From contig NC_045434.1 of assembly GCF_002776525.5 (NCBI RefSeq), forward strand, positions 199,119,246 to 199,183,245: DNA of 64,000 bases, in the 5' to 3' direction. Within the stretch, counting starts at the first letter, position 1. Each line of letters begins with the position of its first letter. Position numbers and translations under genes: made by a program. The notes beneath the pieces were generated by a model. The model was not told the origin of the DNA. It saw nothing but the letters and a program-made list of their open reading frames with translations, and ran no database searches. Of the stretch, positions 42,272-53,160 are shown piece after piece. The DNA is from Piliocolobus tephrosceles. Taxonomy: Eukaryota > Chordata > Mammalia > Primates > Cercopithecidae.

Positions 42272-42530
42272 AGCTCCCAGACAGTGCCTAATTACTACTT
42301 TATCATTGTTGGAATTTGTAATTATTTCATGACAAGTGTGCTTTTGGCTGCTGAAGGGGACAGCGTTTCAGAGGTTGTTAGCCTCGCCCGGCTCAGCCTG
42401 ACCCGGAACCAGCTCACTCATGAAACTACCCTCTCTTGAAGAGAACAGGAGTTGTGGGGAGGAAGAACGTGACCCAGAGGCCAGAGAACCTGGAGGCCAG
42501 GGTTGGTGTAACTGTAGGTAAGAGCAGTAC
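42272..42530. other. Unique intergenic DNA
   Basis: Nothing recognised. Confidence 0.35.
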
Positions 42531-42735
42531 CTTCGTGATCAGCCAGACCTGCATTCAAATCCTTCTCTGCCACCTCTTAGCTGTGTGACCAGCTACATGA
42601 CACCACCTCCCTGAGCCTCAGGTTTTCAAAATCTGTAAACTTTCAGTGGTACCTCTCCCATAGGGCTGTTGTAGCAATTAAATAAGATAACAGAGGTAGA
42701 GTACCTGCTCCCAACTGGCAGCCCTTATAATTTCA
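42531..42735 (+). mobile_element. MIR, long copy
   Basis: CTCTTAGCTGTGTGACCAGC and GGGCTGTTGTAGCAATTAAA. Confidence 0.8.
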
Positions 42736-42765
42736 CGAAGAGGAAGCAAAAGAGAAGTCAGCTAC

Positions 42766-43062
42766 TTTTTTTTTTTTTTTTGAGACGGAGTCTTGCTCTG
42801 TCTCCCAGGCTGGAGTGCAGTGGCACGATCTTGGCTCACTGCAAGCTCTGCCTCCCAGGTTCACACCATTCTCCTGCCTCAGCCTCCCGAGTAGCTGGGA
42901 CTACAGGCGTCCACCACCATACCCGGCTAATTTTTTGTTTTTTTAGTATAGAAGGGGTTTCACCGTGTTAGCCAGGATGGTCTCGATCTCCTGAACTCGT
43001 GATCTACCTGCCTCGGCCTCCCAGAGTGCTGGGATTACAGGTGTGAGCCACCACGCCCAGCC
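42766..43062 (-). mobile_element. Alu (cluster member 1)
   Basis: PolyT, GAGACGGAGTCTTGCTCTG to CACGCCCAGCC. Confidence 0.95.
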
Positions 43063-43370
43063 TTTTTTTTTGTTTTTGGTTTTGTTTTGAGACAGAGTCT
43101 TGCTCTGTCACCCATGCTGGAGTGCGGTAGTGCAATCTTGGCTCGCTGCAACCTCTGCCTTCCGGATTCAAGCGATTCTTATGCTTCAGCCTCCTGAATA
43201 GTTGGGATTACAGGCAGACACCATCATGCCAGGCTAATTTTTGTATTTTTAGTAGAGATGGAGTTTCACCATGTTGGCCAGGCTAGTCTTGAACTCCTGA
43301 CCTCAAGTGATCCACCCGCCTCGGCCTCCCAAAGTGCTGGGATTACAGGCGTGAGCCACCGTGCCTGGCT
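43063..43370 (-). mobile_element. Alu (cluster member 2)
   Basis: Directly abuts member 1. The pair is bracketed by GTCAGCTACTT and GCCAGCTACTT. Confidence 0.94.
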
Positions 43371-43436
43371 GGAGCCAGCTACTTCTTATCCTCATCCTTG
43401 TGTATAAATCTTGTTGTAAACTTTCAAACAATTTTT

Positions 43437-44066
43437 TGTTTTATTTTTATTTTTTACATTTGAGACAGGGTGTCTCTCTGTCATCCAGGCTGGAATGCAG
43501 TGGCGTGATCACAACTCACTGCAACCTCAGCCTTCCAGGCTCAGGCTCAAGTGATCCTCCCACGTCAGCCTCCCAACTTGCTGGGACTACAGGTACCCAT
43601 CTTCACACCCAGCTAATTTTTTTTTTTTTTTTTTTTTTTTTGAGACGGAGTCTCGCTCTTTCGCCCAGGCTCAAGTACAGTGGCGCAATCTCGGCTCGCT
43701 GCAAGCTCTGCCTCTCGGGTTCACGCCATTCTCCTGCCTCAGCCTACCCAGCACCTGGGACTACAGGCGCCTGCCACCATGCCCGGCTAATTTTTTGTAT
43801 TTTTAGTAGAGATGGGGTTTCACTGTGTTAGCCAGGATGGTCTTGATTTCCTGACCTCGTGATCCACCCGCCTTGGCCTCCCAAAGTGCTGGGATTACAG
43901 GCGTGAGCCACCGTGCCTGGCCACACCCGGCTAATTTTTGTATTTTTAATGGAGACAAGGTTTTGCCATATTGCCCAGCCTGGTCTCAAATTCCTGGGCT
44001 GAAGCGATCCACTTGCCTTGGTCTCCCAAAGTGCTAGGATTACAGGTATGAACCACCTCGCCTGTA
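43437..44066 (-). mobile_element. Old Alu split by a young Alu (cluster member 3)
   Basis: Pieces 43437-43619 and 43923-44066. The break is at CACACCCAGCTAATTTTT, repeated as CACACCCGGCTAATTTTT. Confidence 0.92.
43620..43922 (-). mobile_element. Alu nested in member 3
   Basis: PolyT, GAGACGGAGTCTCGCTCTTT to CGTGCCTGGCC. Confidence 0.95.
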
Positions 44067-44075
44067 CTTGTAAAC

Positions 44076-44399
44076 TTTTTTTTTTTTTTTTGAGACGGTG
44101 TCTTGCTCTGTCACCCAGGCTGAAGTGCAGTGGCGTAATCTTGGCTTACTGCAACCCCACCTCCCAGGTTCAAGTGATTCTCCTGCCTTAGCCTCCCGAG
44201 TAGCTGGAATTACAGGCGCCCATCACCATGACCGGCTAATTTTTTGTATTTTTACCAGAGATGGTGTTTTGTATTTTTAGTAGAGACAGGGTTTCTCCAT
44301 GTTGGCTAGGCTGGTCTTGAACTCCTGATCTCAAGTAATCCACCCACCTTGATCTCCCAAAAGTGCTGGGATTACAGGCGTGAGCCACTGCGCCTGGCC
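44076..44399 (-). mobile_element. Alu (cluster member 5), internal duplication
   Basis: GAGACGGTGTCTTGCTCTG to CGCCTGGCC. TTTGTATTTTTA-type sequence is repeated near 44242-44282. Confidence 0.94.
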
Positions 44400-44489
44400 C
44401 TTGTTACAAACTTTTAATTAAACAAACAATGGATAGTAGAGACATTTTAAGATTTGTCTAATGAAATGCTTTGTGTTCCCATGCTCTTC

Positions 44490-44660
44490 CGCCTACTAGC
44501 TGTGTCAACTTGGACAAGTGACTTAACTTCTCTTCTCAGTGTCTGCTAACGGTCCCTACACAGATGGTTGTTGTGAGGCTTAGTTACCATACAAAATTCT
44601 TAGATTAGTGCCTGGCACATAATAAGAACCACAGCCCCCAAATGCTAGTTGTCATTCATT
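44490..44660 (+). mobile_element. MIR
   Basis: CTAGCTGTGTCAACTTGGAC AAGTGAC and GTGCCTGGCACATAATAAG. Confidence 0.75.
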
Positions 44661-44837
44661 ATCTTAGCATATCATGTGAAGCTTGTGTTCTTTTACATTC
44701 TATAGCCATCTGTATTTTCACATAAAATTGTGTCGTCTCTCTCTCTTTTATTTTTATTTTTTGAGTAAAATGGACATTTCAGAAAGATGTACCAGATTTT
44801 TATCACATGGCTTTGTGAGACACGGCACCCAGCCAAC

Positions 44838-44895
44838 TTCACACACAGTCACACATATGCATGCATGAGCACACATGCATGCAGACACACACACT
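44838..44895. repeat. CA/ATGCATGC alternating tract
   Basis: ACACATATGCATGCATGAGC and ACACATGCATGCAGACACAC: alternating purine-pyrimidine with Z-DNA potential. Confidence 0.75.
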
Positions 44896-45129
44896 TTGAC
44901 AAGGCATGCTACGCCGGGCTGCTTCTCAAATGAGCTGAAACAAGTCCTGTTGCCCTGAAGAACTGCCTGTCCCCTCTCCGCCCACTCATCACGCTCTGTG
45001 GAGTGAGACAGGAAAGGGTGATTGGCTCACAGTGGCAGCATAGCCCTTGGCAAACCTCTTGGCAAACATGACTTGGGAGAAAGGCCTGGCTCCAGCTTTT
45101 ATCCCAAGTGTCAGAGCCTCTGTCCCAGC

Positions 45130-45300
45130 CCTGACTCGATGCCCTCCTTTGCTGTGCAACCCTGGCCATGTACCTTCACTTCTCTGAACCTCAGCTTTGT
45201 CTTTTGTGAAAGAGAGCTAACTGTTGCTATCTCTCGGGGTTATGAGGACTTGACAGACACATGGAAAATGCCTGGCATGTCGCTGTTGCTCCATAAATGA
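45130..45300 (+). mobile_element. MIR
   Basis: CACTTCTCTGAACCTCAGCT and GTTATGAGGACTTGACAGAC. Confidence 0.7.
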
Positions 45301-45373
45301 GATCTTTCAAAAGTCTGGCTCCTTTTTTAGCTCAGTAAAAGCTATCTTTTATAGTCTTTAATAAAATGGGGCT

Positions 45374-45690
45374 GGCCGGGTGTGGTGGCTCATGCCTGTA
45401 ATCCCAGCACTTTGGGAGGCCGAGGCGGGTGGATCACGAGGTCAGGAGATGAAGACCATCCTGGCTAACACGCTGAAAACCCGTCTCTACTAAAAAAATA
45501 CAAAAAAATTAGCCGGGCATGGTGGCGGGCTCTTGTAGTCCCAGCTACTCGGGAGGCTGAAGCAGGAGAATGGCGTGAACCCAGGAGGCAGAGCTTGCAG
45601 TGAGCTGAGATCGCACCACTGCACTCCAGCCTGGGCGACAGCTCGAGACTCTGTCTCAAAAAAATGAATAAATAAATAAGTAAAAATAAT
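45374..45690 (+). mobile_element. Alu, AATAA-type tail
   Basis: GGCCGGGTGTGGTGGCTCAT. Tail of AATAAATAAATAAGT, with AATAAAATGGGGCT duplicated on the flanks. Confidence 0.95.
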
Positions 45691-45839
45691 AAATAAAAAT
45701 GGGGCTATGGTCTATGTGCCTTACATAATTAATAGACTTTATTGCTTTTTGATGTATCTGTTAATCCAATAAAGGTGTTTGTCTCCTAACACTATTTTAT
45801 TTCATATTTTCATATTTTACACTGTCTGGGTAAGTCAAT

Positions 45840-45955
45840 GGAGCCCACTAAACCTCAGTTTCCTTATTTCTAAAACGAGAAAGAAAAAACTTTCCTTAAA
45901 AGGTTGTTTGGAGAATTTAATGAGATGGTATATGTGTGTCCAGGAAGTAAGAGAT
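45840..45955 (+). mobile_element. MIR fragment
   Basis: AAACCTCAGTTTCCTTATTT and TTTGGAGAATTTAATGAGAT. Confidence 0.6.
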
Positions 45956-46013
45956 CAGTTTTTTTGCAGCCCCTTTTCTCTCACTAAGCTGAATTTCTCA
46001 AAGACAGAAGGGA

Positions 46014-46041
46014 GTTATTATTATTATTATTATTATTATTT
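46014..46041. repeat. (TTA)n microsatellite
   Basis: About nine TTA units leading into an Alu fragment; probably grown from the Alu tail. Confidence 0.9.
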
Positions 46042-46168
46042 TGAGACAGGGTCTCGCTCTGTCATCTAGGCTGGAGTGCAGTGGCACCATCTCGGCTCAC
46101 TGCAACCTCCACCCCCAGGGCTCAGTGGATCCTCTCATGTCAGCCTCCAGAGTAGCTGGGACTATAGG
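46041..46168 (-). mobile_element. Alu fragment, one arm
   Basis: GAGACAGGGTCTCGCTCTGT to AGTAGCTGGGACTATAGG. Confidence 0.88.
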
Positions 46169-46301
46169 GAGAGAGTTTTATTGACCTCTGTATCCCCATC
46201 ATTGAATATGTAGTAATACATTTAATAATAGCATTGACAGTGACAACAACTTTCATTTACTGAACACTTACTGTGTTCGAGGCTCTGTGCCAAGTGCCTT
46301 T

Positions 46302-46607
46302 TTGTTTTTTTTTTTTTGAGACGGAGTCTTGCTCTGTCGCCCAGGCTGGAGTGTAGTGGCATGATCTTGGCTCACTGCAACCTCCGCCTCCCGGGTTCAC
46401 ACCATTCTCCTGCTTCAGCCTCCCCAGCAGCTGGGACTACAGGCGTATGCTGCCACACCCAGCTAATTTTTTGTATTTTTTTTTTTTTAGTAGAGATGGG
46501 GTTTCACCTTGTGTAGCCAGGATGGTCTCGATCTTCTGACCTTGTGATCCGCCCACCTCGGCTTCCCAAAGTGCTGAGATCACAGGCGTGGGCCACTGCG
46601 CCCGGCT
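46302..46607 (-). mobile_element. Alu
   Basis: GAGACGGAGTCTTGCTCTGT to GCGCCCGGCT. AAGTGCCT flanks. Confidence 0.95.
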
Positions 46608-46617
46608 AAGTGCCTCT

Positions 46618-47204
46618 TAATAGAAGGACAAGTAATAGACGTGTAAACGATTTGATTTTCTCTGCTGATGATTTAAACATGAAGGAATTGTTTTACCTTT
46701 CCCTTGGGGAAGTTTTGTATTCCATACTGGAGACAAAGTTTATTCTTGGGCCATGTACATTGTTTCGTCAAATCAGTTGGATAAAAATTAGAGCAATCTG
46801 TAGTTTACTTACCTATAAAATGGGGCTTATGATTAACTTGACTCATGTAAAGGTGTCCCATAAATGGGACATAACCGACAATGGTTTTTGCTTACTCCTT
46901 CCTTTCCTCCCCATGTACACACACCCTTCCTTGGGGAGAAGGCAGTGACTAGGAAAGATTTGAAACTGAGTGGCAGAGAGCTGAGTCCCTTCACCCCTCT
47001 GGGATTCTGTTTCTCCTTGGCATAGCGTGAGAGATTTTTCTGGAATAATTTCCTGATTCTGAGACTCTCCAAGGCCTAGCTTAAGTCCTGCCTCCTTCAG
47101 AAAAATCTCCCTTAATCGCCACAGCACCAGAGTCTACTTACACAAATACCACATGCCCCTGTGATCACATGTTGCATATTCCAACTGTATTTAAGTCCTA
47201 GAGA
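46618..47204. other. Unique DNA, faint MIR 46790-46850
   Basis: TACCTATAAAATGGGGCTTA is MIR-like. No gene. Confidence 0.4.
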
Positions 47205-47769
47205 GGCCGGGCGCGGTGGCTCAAGCCTGTAATCCCAGCACTTTGGGAGGCCGAGACGGGCGGATCACGAGGTCAGGAGATCGAGACCATCCTGGCTAAC
47301 ACAGTGAAACCCCGTCTCTACTAAAAAATACAAAAAACTAGCCNNNNNNNNNNNNNNNNNNNNNNNNNNNNNNNNNNNNNNNNNNNNNNNNNNNNNNNNN
47401 NNNNNNNNNNNNNNNNNNNNNNNNNNNNNNNNNNNNNNNNNNNNNNNNNNNNNNNNNNNNNNNNNNNNNNNNNNNNNNNNNNNNNNNNNNNNNNNNNNNN
47501 NNNNNNNNNNNNNNNNNNNNNNNNNNNNNNNNNNNNNNNNNNNNNNNNNNNNNNNNNNNNNNNNNNNNNNNNNNNNNNNNNNNNNNNNNNNNNNNNNNNN
47601 NNNNNNNNNNNNNNNNNNNNNNNNNNNNNNNNNNNNNNNNNNNNNNNNNNNNNNNNNNNNNNNNNNNNNNNNNNNNNNNNNNNNNNNNNNNNNNNNNNNN
47701 NNNNNNNNNNNNNNNNNNNNNNNNNNNNNNNNNNNNNNNNNNNCAAAAAAAAAAAAAAAAAAAAAAAAA
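47205..47769 (+). mobile_element. Alu, young (monkey AluY-like), interrupted by gap
   Basis: The first 139 bp and the polyA tail flank 400 N. TCCTAGAG and TCCTAGAAG lie outside the two ends, so this is one element. Confidence 0.9.
47344..47743. other. Assembly gap, 400 N, inside one AluY
   Basis: Exactly 400 N, starting at the actagcc of an AluY and ending at the last base before its polyA. Comparison with the intact copy at 49100 predicts about 142 bp missing. Confidence 0.98.
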
Positions 47770-47810
47770 ATCCTAGAAGATGGGATTGTTGTGTTAGTGT
47801 TTTGATTTCT

Positions 47811-48102
47811 TTTTTTTTTTGAGACGGAGTCTCGCTCTGTCACCTAGGCTGGAGTGCAGTGGCCGGATCTCAGCTCACTGCAAGCTCCGCCTCCCAGGTT
47901 CACGCCATTCTCCTGCCTCAGCCTCCCTAGTAGCTGGGACTACAGGCACCCCCCACCTCACCCGGCTAGTTTTTTGTATTTTTTAGTAGAGACGGGGTTT
48001 CACCGTGTAGGCCAGAATGGTCTCGATCTCCTGACCTCGTGATCCACCCGCCTCGGCCTCCCAAAGTGCTGGGATTACAGGCTTGAGCCACCGCGCCTGG
48101 CC
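47811..48102 (-). mobile_element. Alu, young (monkey AluY-like)
   Basis: Perfect duplication AGTGTTTTGATTTCT (47796-47810 and 48104-48118). Confidence 0.96.
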
Positions 48103-48159
48103 AAGTGTTTTGATTTCTGTTTTCCCAAACTCTCTCCTTTCTTTTCTCCCCTCCCCTCC

Positions 48160-48455
48160 CCTCTTTTCTTTCTGAGACAGGGTCTCACTCTGTCACCCAG
48201 GCTGGAGTGCAGTGGTGCAATCATAGCTCACTGTAGCTTCAAACTCCTGGGCTCAAGAGATCCTCCCACCTCAGCCTCCCTAGTCTGAGACTGTAGGTGC
48301 ACACCACCACACCCAGCTACTTTTAAAAAAAAAATTGTAGAGATGGGAGGTCTCGCTTTGTTACCCAGGCTGGTCTTGAACTCCTGACCTTGTGATCCTC
48401 CTGCCTCAGCCTCCCACAGTGCTTGGATTACAGGTATGAGCCACTGTGCTCGGCC
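48160..48455 (-). mobile_element. Alu, old (AluJ-like)
   Basis: GAGACAGGGTCTCACTCTGT to CTGTGCTCGGCC, after a CCCCTCCCCTCCCCTC tract. Confidence 0.93.
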
Positions 48456-48463
48456 AAGTACTT

Positions 48464-48771
48464 TCTTTTTGTTTTGTTTTGTTTTGAGACAGAGTCTTGC
48501 TCTGTCGCCCAGCCTAGACTGCAGTGGCGTGATCTCAGTTCACTCCAACCTCCACCTCCCAGGTTCAAGCAATTCTCCTGCCTCAGCTTCCAGAGTAGCT
48601 GGGACTACAGACACCCGCCACCACACCTGGGATTTTTTTTTTTTGTATTTTTATTTAGGCGGGGTTTCACCACAATGGCCAGGCTGGTCTCGAACTCTTG
48701 ACCTCAAGTGATCTGCCCACCTTGGTCTCCCAAAGTGCTGGGATTACAGGTGTGAGCCACCACGCCTGGCC
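48464..48771 (-). mobile_element. Alu
   Basis: TTTTGTTTTGTTTTGTTTTG to CACGCCTGGCC. AAGTACTTTC and AGGTACTTCC flank. Confidence 0.94.
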
Positions 48772-48782
48772 AGGTACTTCCT

Positions 48783-48877
48783 TTTCTTTTGAGGCAGGGT
48801 GGGTCTCACTGTGTCACCCAAGCAGGTCTTGAATCCAGGACTCAAGGGATCCTCCCACCTCAGTCTCCTGAGTAGCT
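48783..48877 (-). mobile_element. Alu fragment
   Basis: CTTTTGAGGCAGGGTGGGTC to CTCCTGAGTAGCTTTC. Confidence 0.8.
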
Positions 48878-48899
48878 TTCATCCTTTATAAACCTTTCA

Positions 48900-49530
48900 A
48901 AGTCTCCAAGTCATAGATGGAGCAGCTGAGACCCAGAAATCAGAAGGGCCTTGTCTAAGGCCACAGAGTGGGTAAAGAGCCAGTCCCACATCCCAGGGCC
49001 CCTCATCAACCCACCTGAGCTTAGGAACTCTCTGAGCACCTTCTTGGCACTAGGCTTTGTGCTCATTGCTTCCTCACACCAATTTTAAAAGTAGGTGTAG
49101 GCCGGGCGCGGTGGCTCAAGTCTGTAATCCCAGCACTTTGGGAGGCCGAGGCGGGCGGATCACGAGGTCAGGAGATCGAGACCATCCTGGCTAACAAGGT
49201 GAAAGCCCGTCTCTACTAAAAAATACAAAAAACTAGCCTGGCGAGGTGGCGGGCGCCTGTAGTCCCAGCTACTCGGGAAGCTGAGGCAGGAGAATAGCGT
49301 AAACCCGGGAGGCGGAGCTTGCAGTGAGCTGAGATCTAGCCACTGCACTCCAGCCTGGGCGGCAGAGCGAGACTCTGTCTCAAAAAAAAAAAAAAAAAAA
49401 AAAAGTAGGTGTTGTTGCACTTTCCAGATAAGGACACAGAGACTCAGGAAGGTAAAATAACTTGCCCAAGTCACACAGCTAGTAAGGGACAGAATCATGA
49501 CATGACTATCTGACTCCAAAATGCGTGCTT
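48900..49530 (-). mobile_element. MIR pieces, one split by an Alu
   Basis: GGAGCAGCTGAGACCCAGAA near 48920; a second copy before and after the Alu (AATAACTTGCCCAAGTCACA near 49460). Confidence 0.65.
49100..49404 (+). mobile_element. Alu, young (monkey AluY-like)
   Basis: GGCCGGGCGCGGTGGCTCAA. Perfect duplication AAAAGTAGGTGT (49087-49098 and 49401-49412). Confidence 0.96.
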
Positions 49531-50480
49531 TTTAAATAACCTGGAGGCCTCTGCAGTTTGGCTGTTTTGGAGCCTCAGATTTGCTTGAGTGGCTCAGTGG
49601 ACAGACAGCCTCTCTGAGTTTCTGTAGCAGTAGTGTTTTACCCCAAAGCAGGGAGTCAGTTACCAAGGCTGATGCCGGTGCCCAACTCCTTCTGTCCCAG
49701 CAGCTGGGGTCCAGGGGTTCACAGAGTAGGCACTCACGGCCCCTGCTCTAGCAATGATCTGCGTGGCATGCCACCCCATCTCCAAAGCCTGTTGTCTCCC
49801 AGCACAATATGGAGAAAGGACCCAGCCTAGTGGGCTGCCTGTATCCATCTGTAACCATGGAAACCCCTTAGGGAGATAATTCCAAAACCCTCCTTGCCGC
49901 CTCCCACCCTGCAGCTGTGCCTCCAGGAGCCCAGCCGCCAGCAGGAGGGGAATTACTGATAATTGCTGCTCCCCTAGCACTGCCACCACCAAATGGGACA
50001 CAGCTGGACCCCCCCTCCCAGGGATCTCCCCCACCCTCCCAGTCCCAGAATTGGTGTTGGTTAAGGGGCCTGGGATGGGTTTAAGGCCTAAGCTGTATTT
50101 CTTTTGCAGGAGTCAAAAGACCCTTGTGGTTCCGCACTGGTGAGATATGTCCTTGATCCCACATTTGGGCACAGAGAAAAAAGGACTCAGCACAATTCTT
50201 AACCATTGAATGGTCAACCAGTGGCCTGGGAAGGGCTGAGGTCTTCAGTGCATGACTCCCCTCTGGCGGCCAGTTGCTGCAATTGTCAGAGAGGAGCACA
50301 AATGATGACCTCTTTTCCTGGGTATTTACTGTGGTCCAGATAAACACACACATTAGATCTAATCCTTCCTACCTCTCAGTGAGAGGGGTCTTCTTGTCCT
50401 ACTTGCACATGCTGAAGCCAAGGTGTCCAGAGAATATCCAGAGGAAGGATGACAAAGTGGTTGAGAGGATGAACCTGGAC
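49531..50480. other. Unique DNA with possible regulatory block 49840-49990
   Basis: GTAACCATGGAAAC at 49851-49864 resembles an RFX X-box. TTACTGATAATTGC nearby is homeodomain-like. No gene. Confidence 0.4.
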
Positions 50481-50484
50481 AGCC

Positions 50485-50660
50485 CTGGCTCAAAACCACC
50501 TCTACTGTCACCAGCCCTGTGGCCTTGGGCAAGTTACCTAAATGCTCAGAGTCTCAGTTTCTTCATCTGTAAAATGGGGGTGATGATAGCACATATCTCA
50601 TGGGGATGATATGAGGATCATATGCATGAAAGTTTATGAGCCTTCAGAAAGGTGACCCAC
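50485..50660 (+). mobile_element. MIR, long copy
   Basis: CTGTGGCCTTGGGCAAGTTA CC and CATCTGTAAAATGGGGGTG. Confidence 0.85.
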
Positions 50661-50826
50661 ACATAGCAAATAAAATTCAGGGCCCTGACACACAAGCTGT
50701 CCTTCAGGCATAATCGCTGAACTACTCCCAGGCTCAGTTCTGTGGGGCTAATTGTGGCTTCCTCATAGGGCTGTTGTGATAATTAAGCAGATCTGGGCAT
50801 GAATGTGCTTGCTTTGCAACTATTAG

Positions 50827-51121
50827 ATTTTTTTTTTTTTTAGATAGGGTTTCCCTCTGTCATCCAGGCTGGAATGCAGTAACACAATCACAACTCATTG
50901 CAGCCGTGACCTCCTAGGCTCAAGAGATCCTCCAGTCTCAGCCTCTTGAGGAGCTGTGACTACAGGCATACACCACCACGCCCAGCTAATTTTTAAATAT
51001 TTTTGTAAAGACAAAGTCTCGCTGTGTAGCCCAGGCTGGTCTTGAACTCCTGGACTCAAGCCATCCTCCCGCCTTGGCCTCCCAAAGTGCAGGGATTATA
51101 GGAATGAGCCACTGTGCCCGA
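50827..51121 (-). mobile_element. Alu, old
   Basis: TAGATAGGGTTTCCCTCTGT to CACTGTGCCCGAC. Confidence 0.92.
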
Positions 51122-51231
51122 CTTCTTAGCATCATTTTTGATCTGCTTGTTTGGGGAGGAATAATCACAGGGCTGGAGTAGTGTAGGGCCTAGTGGGTGG
51201 GGGAGAGCAGTGGGTGAGCAAGTGAATTATA

Positions 51232-51371
51232 GGCCAGGTATGGTGGCTCACTTTTGTAATCCCAGCATTTTGGGAGGCTGAGGTGGGAGGATTGCTTGAA
51301 TGTAGGAGTTCAAGACCAGCCTGGGCAACACAGCAAGACTCTGTCTCTAAAAAAAGAGAAATAAAGGAAAG
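51232..51371 (+). mobile_element. Free left Alu monomer (FLAM-like)
   Basis: GGCCAGGTATGGTGGCTCAC to CTCTGTCTCTAAAAAAAG. Single arm with its own A-rich tail. Confidence 0.85.
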
Positions 51372-51379
51372 AGAAAGAA

Positions 51380-51433
51380 TGGGGGGGGGGGGAGGGAGGG
51401 GAGGAAGAGGGGGCTGGGGAGGGGAAGAAAAAA
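51380..51433 (+). repeat. G-rich purine tract
   Basis: A run of about 12 G, then GGGA-type repeats; G-quadruplex potential. Confidence 0.85.
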
Positions 51434-51642
51434 GTGAGTTATGTCTCTCTCCGTGAGCCTGGAGGAGGTACATGACAATTCTGGCTCCTGTGACTACCTC
51501 CTTGGCCTCACAAGGCTCTCAGCTCACCATTTCCCCCCAAGCAGAGTTACAGAGGGACTGTGACAATGGCCACAGTTTCTTGGAAAGTCTCTTGGAAAGG
51601 GATTGTGAGTGATCTTGCACCTATTCCAAAAAACCTTTCATT
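51434..51642. other. Unique intergenic DNA
   Basis: Nothing recognised. Confidence 0.35.
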
Positions 51643-52075
51643 GGCCGGGCGTGTGGCTCACGCCTGTAATCCCAGCACTGTGGAAGGCCAGGGCAGGCGG
51701 ATCACCTGAGGTCAGGAGTTCGAGACCAGCCTGGCCAACATGGTGAAACTGTCCCAACTAAAAATACAAAATTAGCCAGGCACAGTGGCTCATGCCTGTA
51801 ATCCCAGCACTTTGGGAGGCCGAGGTGGGCAGATCACCTGAGATCGGGAGTATGAGACCAGCCTGACCAACGTGGAGAAACCCCATCTGTACTAAAAATA
51901 CAAAATTAGCCGGGTGTGGTGTTGCATGACTGTAACCCCAGCTACCCAGGAGGGTGCAGCAGGAGAAACACTTGAACCTGTGCGAGGCAGAGGTTGCAGT
52001 GAGCCGAGATTGGGCCACTGCACTCCAGTCTGGGCAACAGAGCAAGACTCTACCTCAAAACAGACAAACAAAAAA
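51643..52075 (+). mobile_element. Three-arm Alu (left arm fused to a full Alu)
   Basis: Left arm 51643-51774 passes through ACAAAATTAGCC straight into a second start CAGGCACAGTGGCTCATG. AAAAAACCTTTCATTG and AAAAAACCTTTTGTTG flank the whole block, suggesting one insertion. Confidence 0.88.
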
Positions 52076-52256
52076 ACCTTTTGTTGAGTTTAGTTTAATA
52101 AGCAATTCTTGTGCTTGTGCTCTGCAGTGGGTACTATGCTGGATATTGGGGTGTGAAAATTAAAAAGACAAGCAGAAGCTTAAATCTGGGGGTGGGGTGG
52201 GGAGGAAGACAGAACATTAAAACAACTGTAATTACAATTGCAAAACGATGATAGAG

Positions 52257-52399
52257 GGCCAGCATGGTGGCTCACCTGTGTAATCCCAGTGCCTTGGAGG
52301 TCGAGGCAGATCACTTGATTCCAGGAGTTCAAGACTAGTCTGGGCAACATGATGAAATCCCTTCTCTACAAAAACAAACAAACAAACATACAAACAAAA
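52257..52399 (+). mobile_element. Free left Alu monomer
   Basis: GGCCAGCATGGTGGCTCACC to ACAAACAAACAAACATAC. CGATGATAGA and TGATGATAGA flank. Confidence 0.85.
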
Positions 52400-52558
52400 A
52401 TGATGATAGATTGAGATTCCTAACAAGAGGTGGGGTGCAGGGCTCAGGGTCAGCTTCCAAAAGATGGCTGGCAGAATCTACCACCATCCCCACTGTGGCC
52501 AACACCAAAACTACCTCGATTTCAAAACTGAATGTCTTGCTTATTTCAAAAGAGATCT

Positions 52559-52864
52559 GGGCTGGGTGTAGTGGCTCATGCTTGTAATCTCAGCATGTTG
52601 GGAGGCTGAGGCGGGCGGATCACTTAAGGTCAGATGTTCAAGACCAGCCTGGCCAACATGGTGAAACCCTGTTTCTACTAAAAAGAAAAAAAAAACACAA
52701 AAATTAGCTGGGCATGGTGGTGGGTGCCTGTAGTCCCAACTACTCAGGAAGCTGAGGCACGAGAATTGCTTGAACCCAGCAGGTGGAGGTTGCAGTGAGC
52801 CAGGATCATGCCACTGCATTCCAGCCTGGGTGACAGAGCAAGACCCTGTCTTAAAAAAAAAAAA
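52559..52864 (+). mobile_element. Alu
   Basis: GGCTGGGTGTAGTGGCTCAT to polyA. Confidence 0.94.
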
Positions 52865-53160
52865 GCCTGGGCACAGTGGCTCACGCCTGCTGTAATCCCA
52901 GCACTTTGGGAGGCCAAAATGGGCAGATCATGAGGTCAGGAGATCGAGACCATCCTGGCTAACACAGTGAAACCCCGTCTCTACTAAAAAATACAAAAAA
53001 ATTAGCCAGGCCTGGTGGTGCCTATAGTCCCAGCTACTCGGGAGGCTGAGGCAGGAGAAGGGCGTCAACCCAGGAGGCGGAGCCTGCAGTGAGCCGAGAT
53101 CACGCCACTGCACTCCAGCCTGGGCGACCGAGCGAGACTCTGTCTCGAAAAAAAAAAAAA
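52865..53160 (+). mobile_element. Alu, tandem to previous
   Basis: GCCTGGGCACAGTGGCTCAC to polyA. Confidence 0.94.

Noticed and set aside
46014..46041. TTA repeat considered as a replication or regulatory AT element
   Set aside because: It abuts an Alu fragment and is best explained as an expanded Alu tail.
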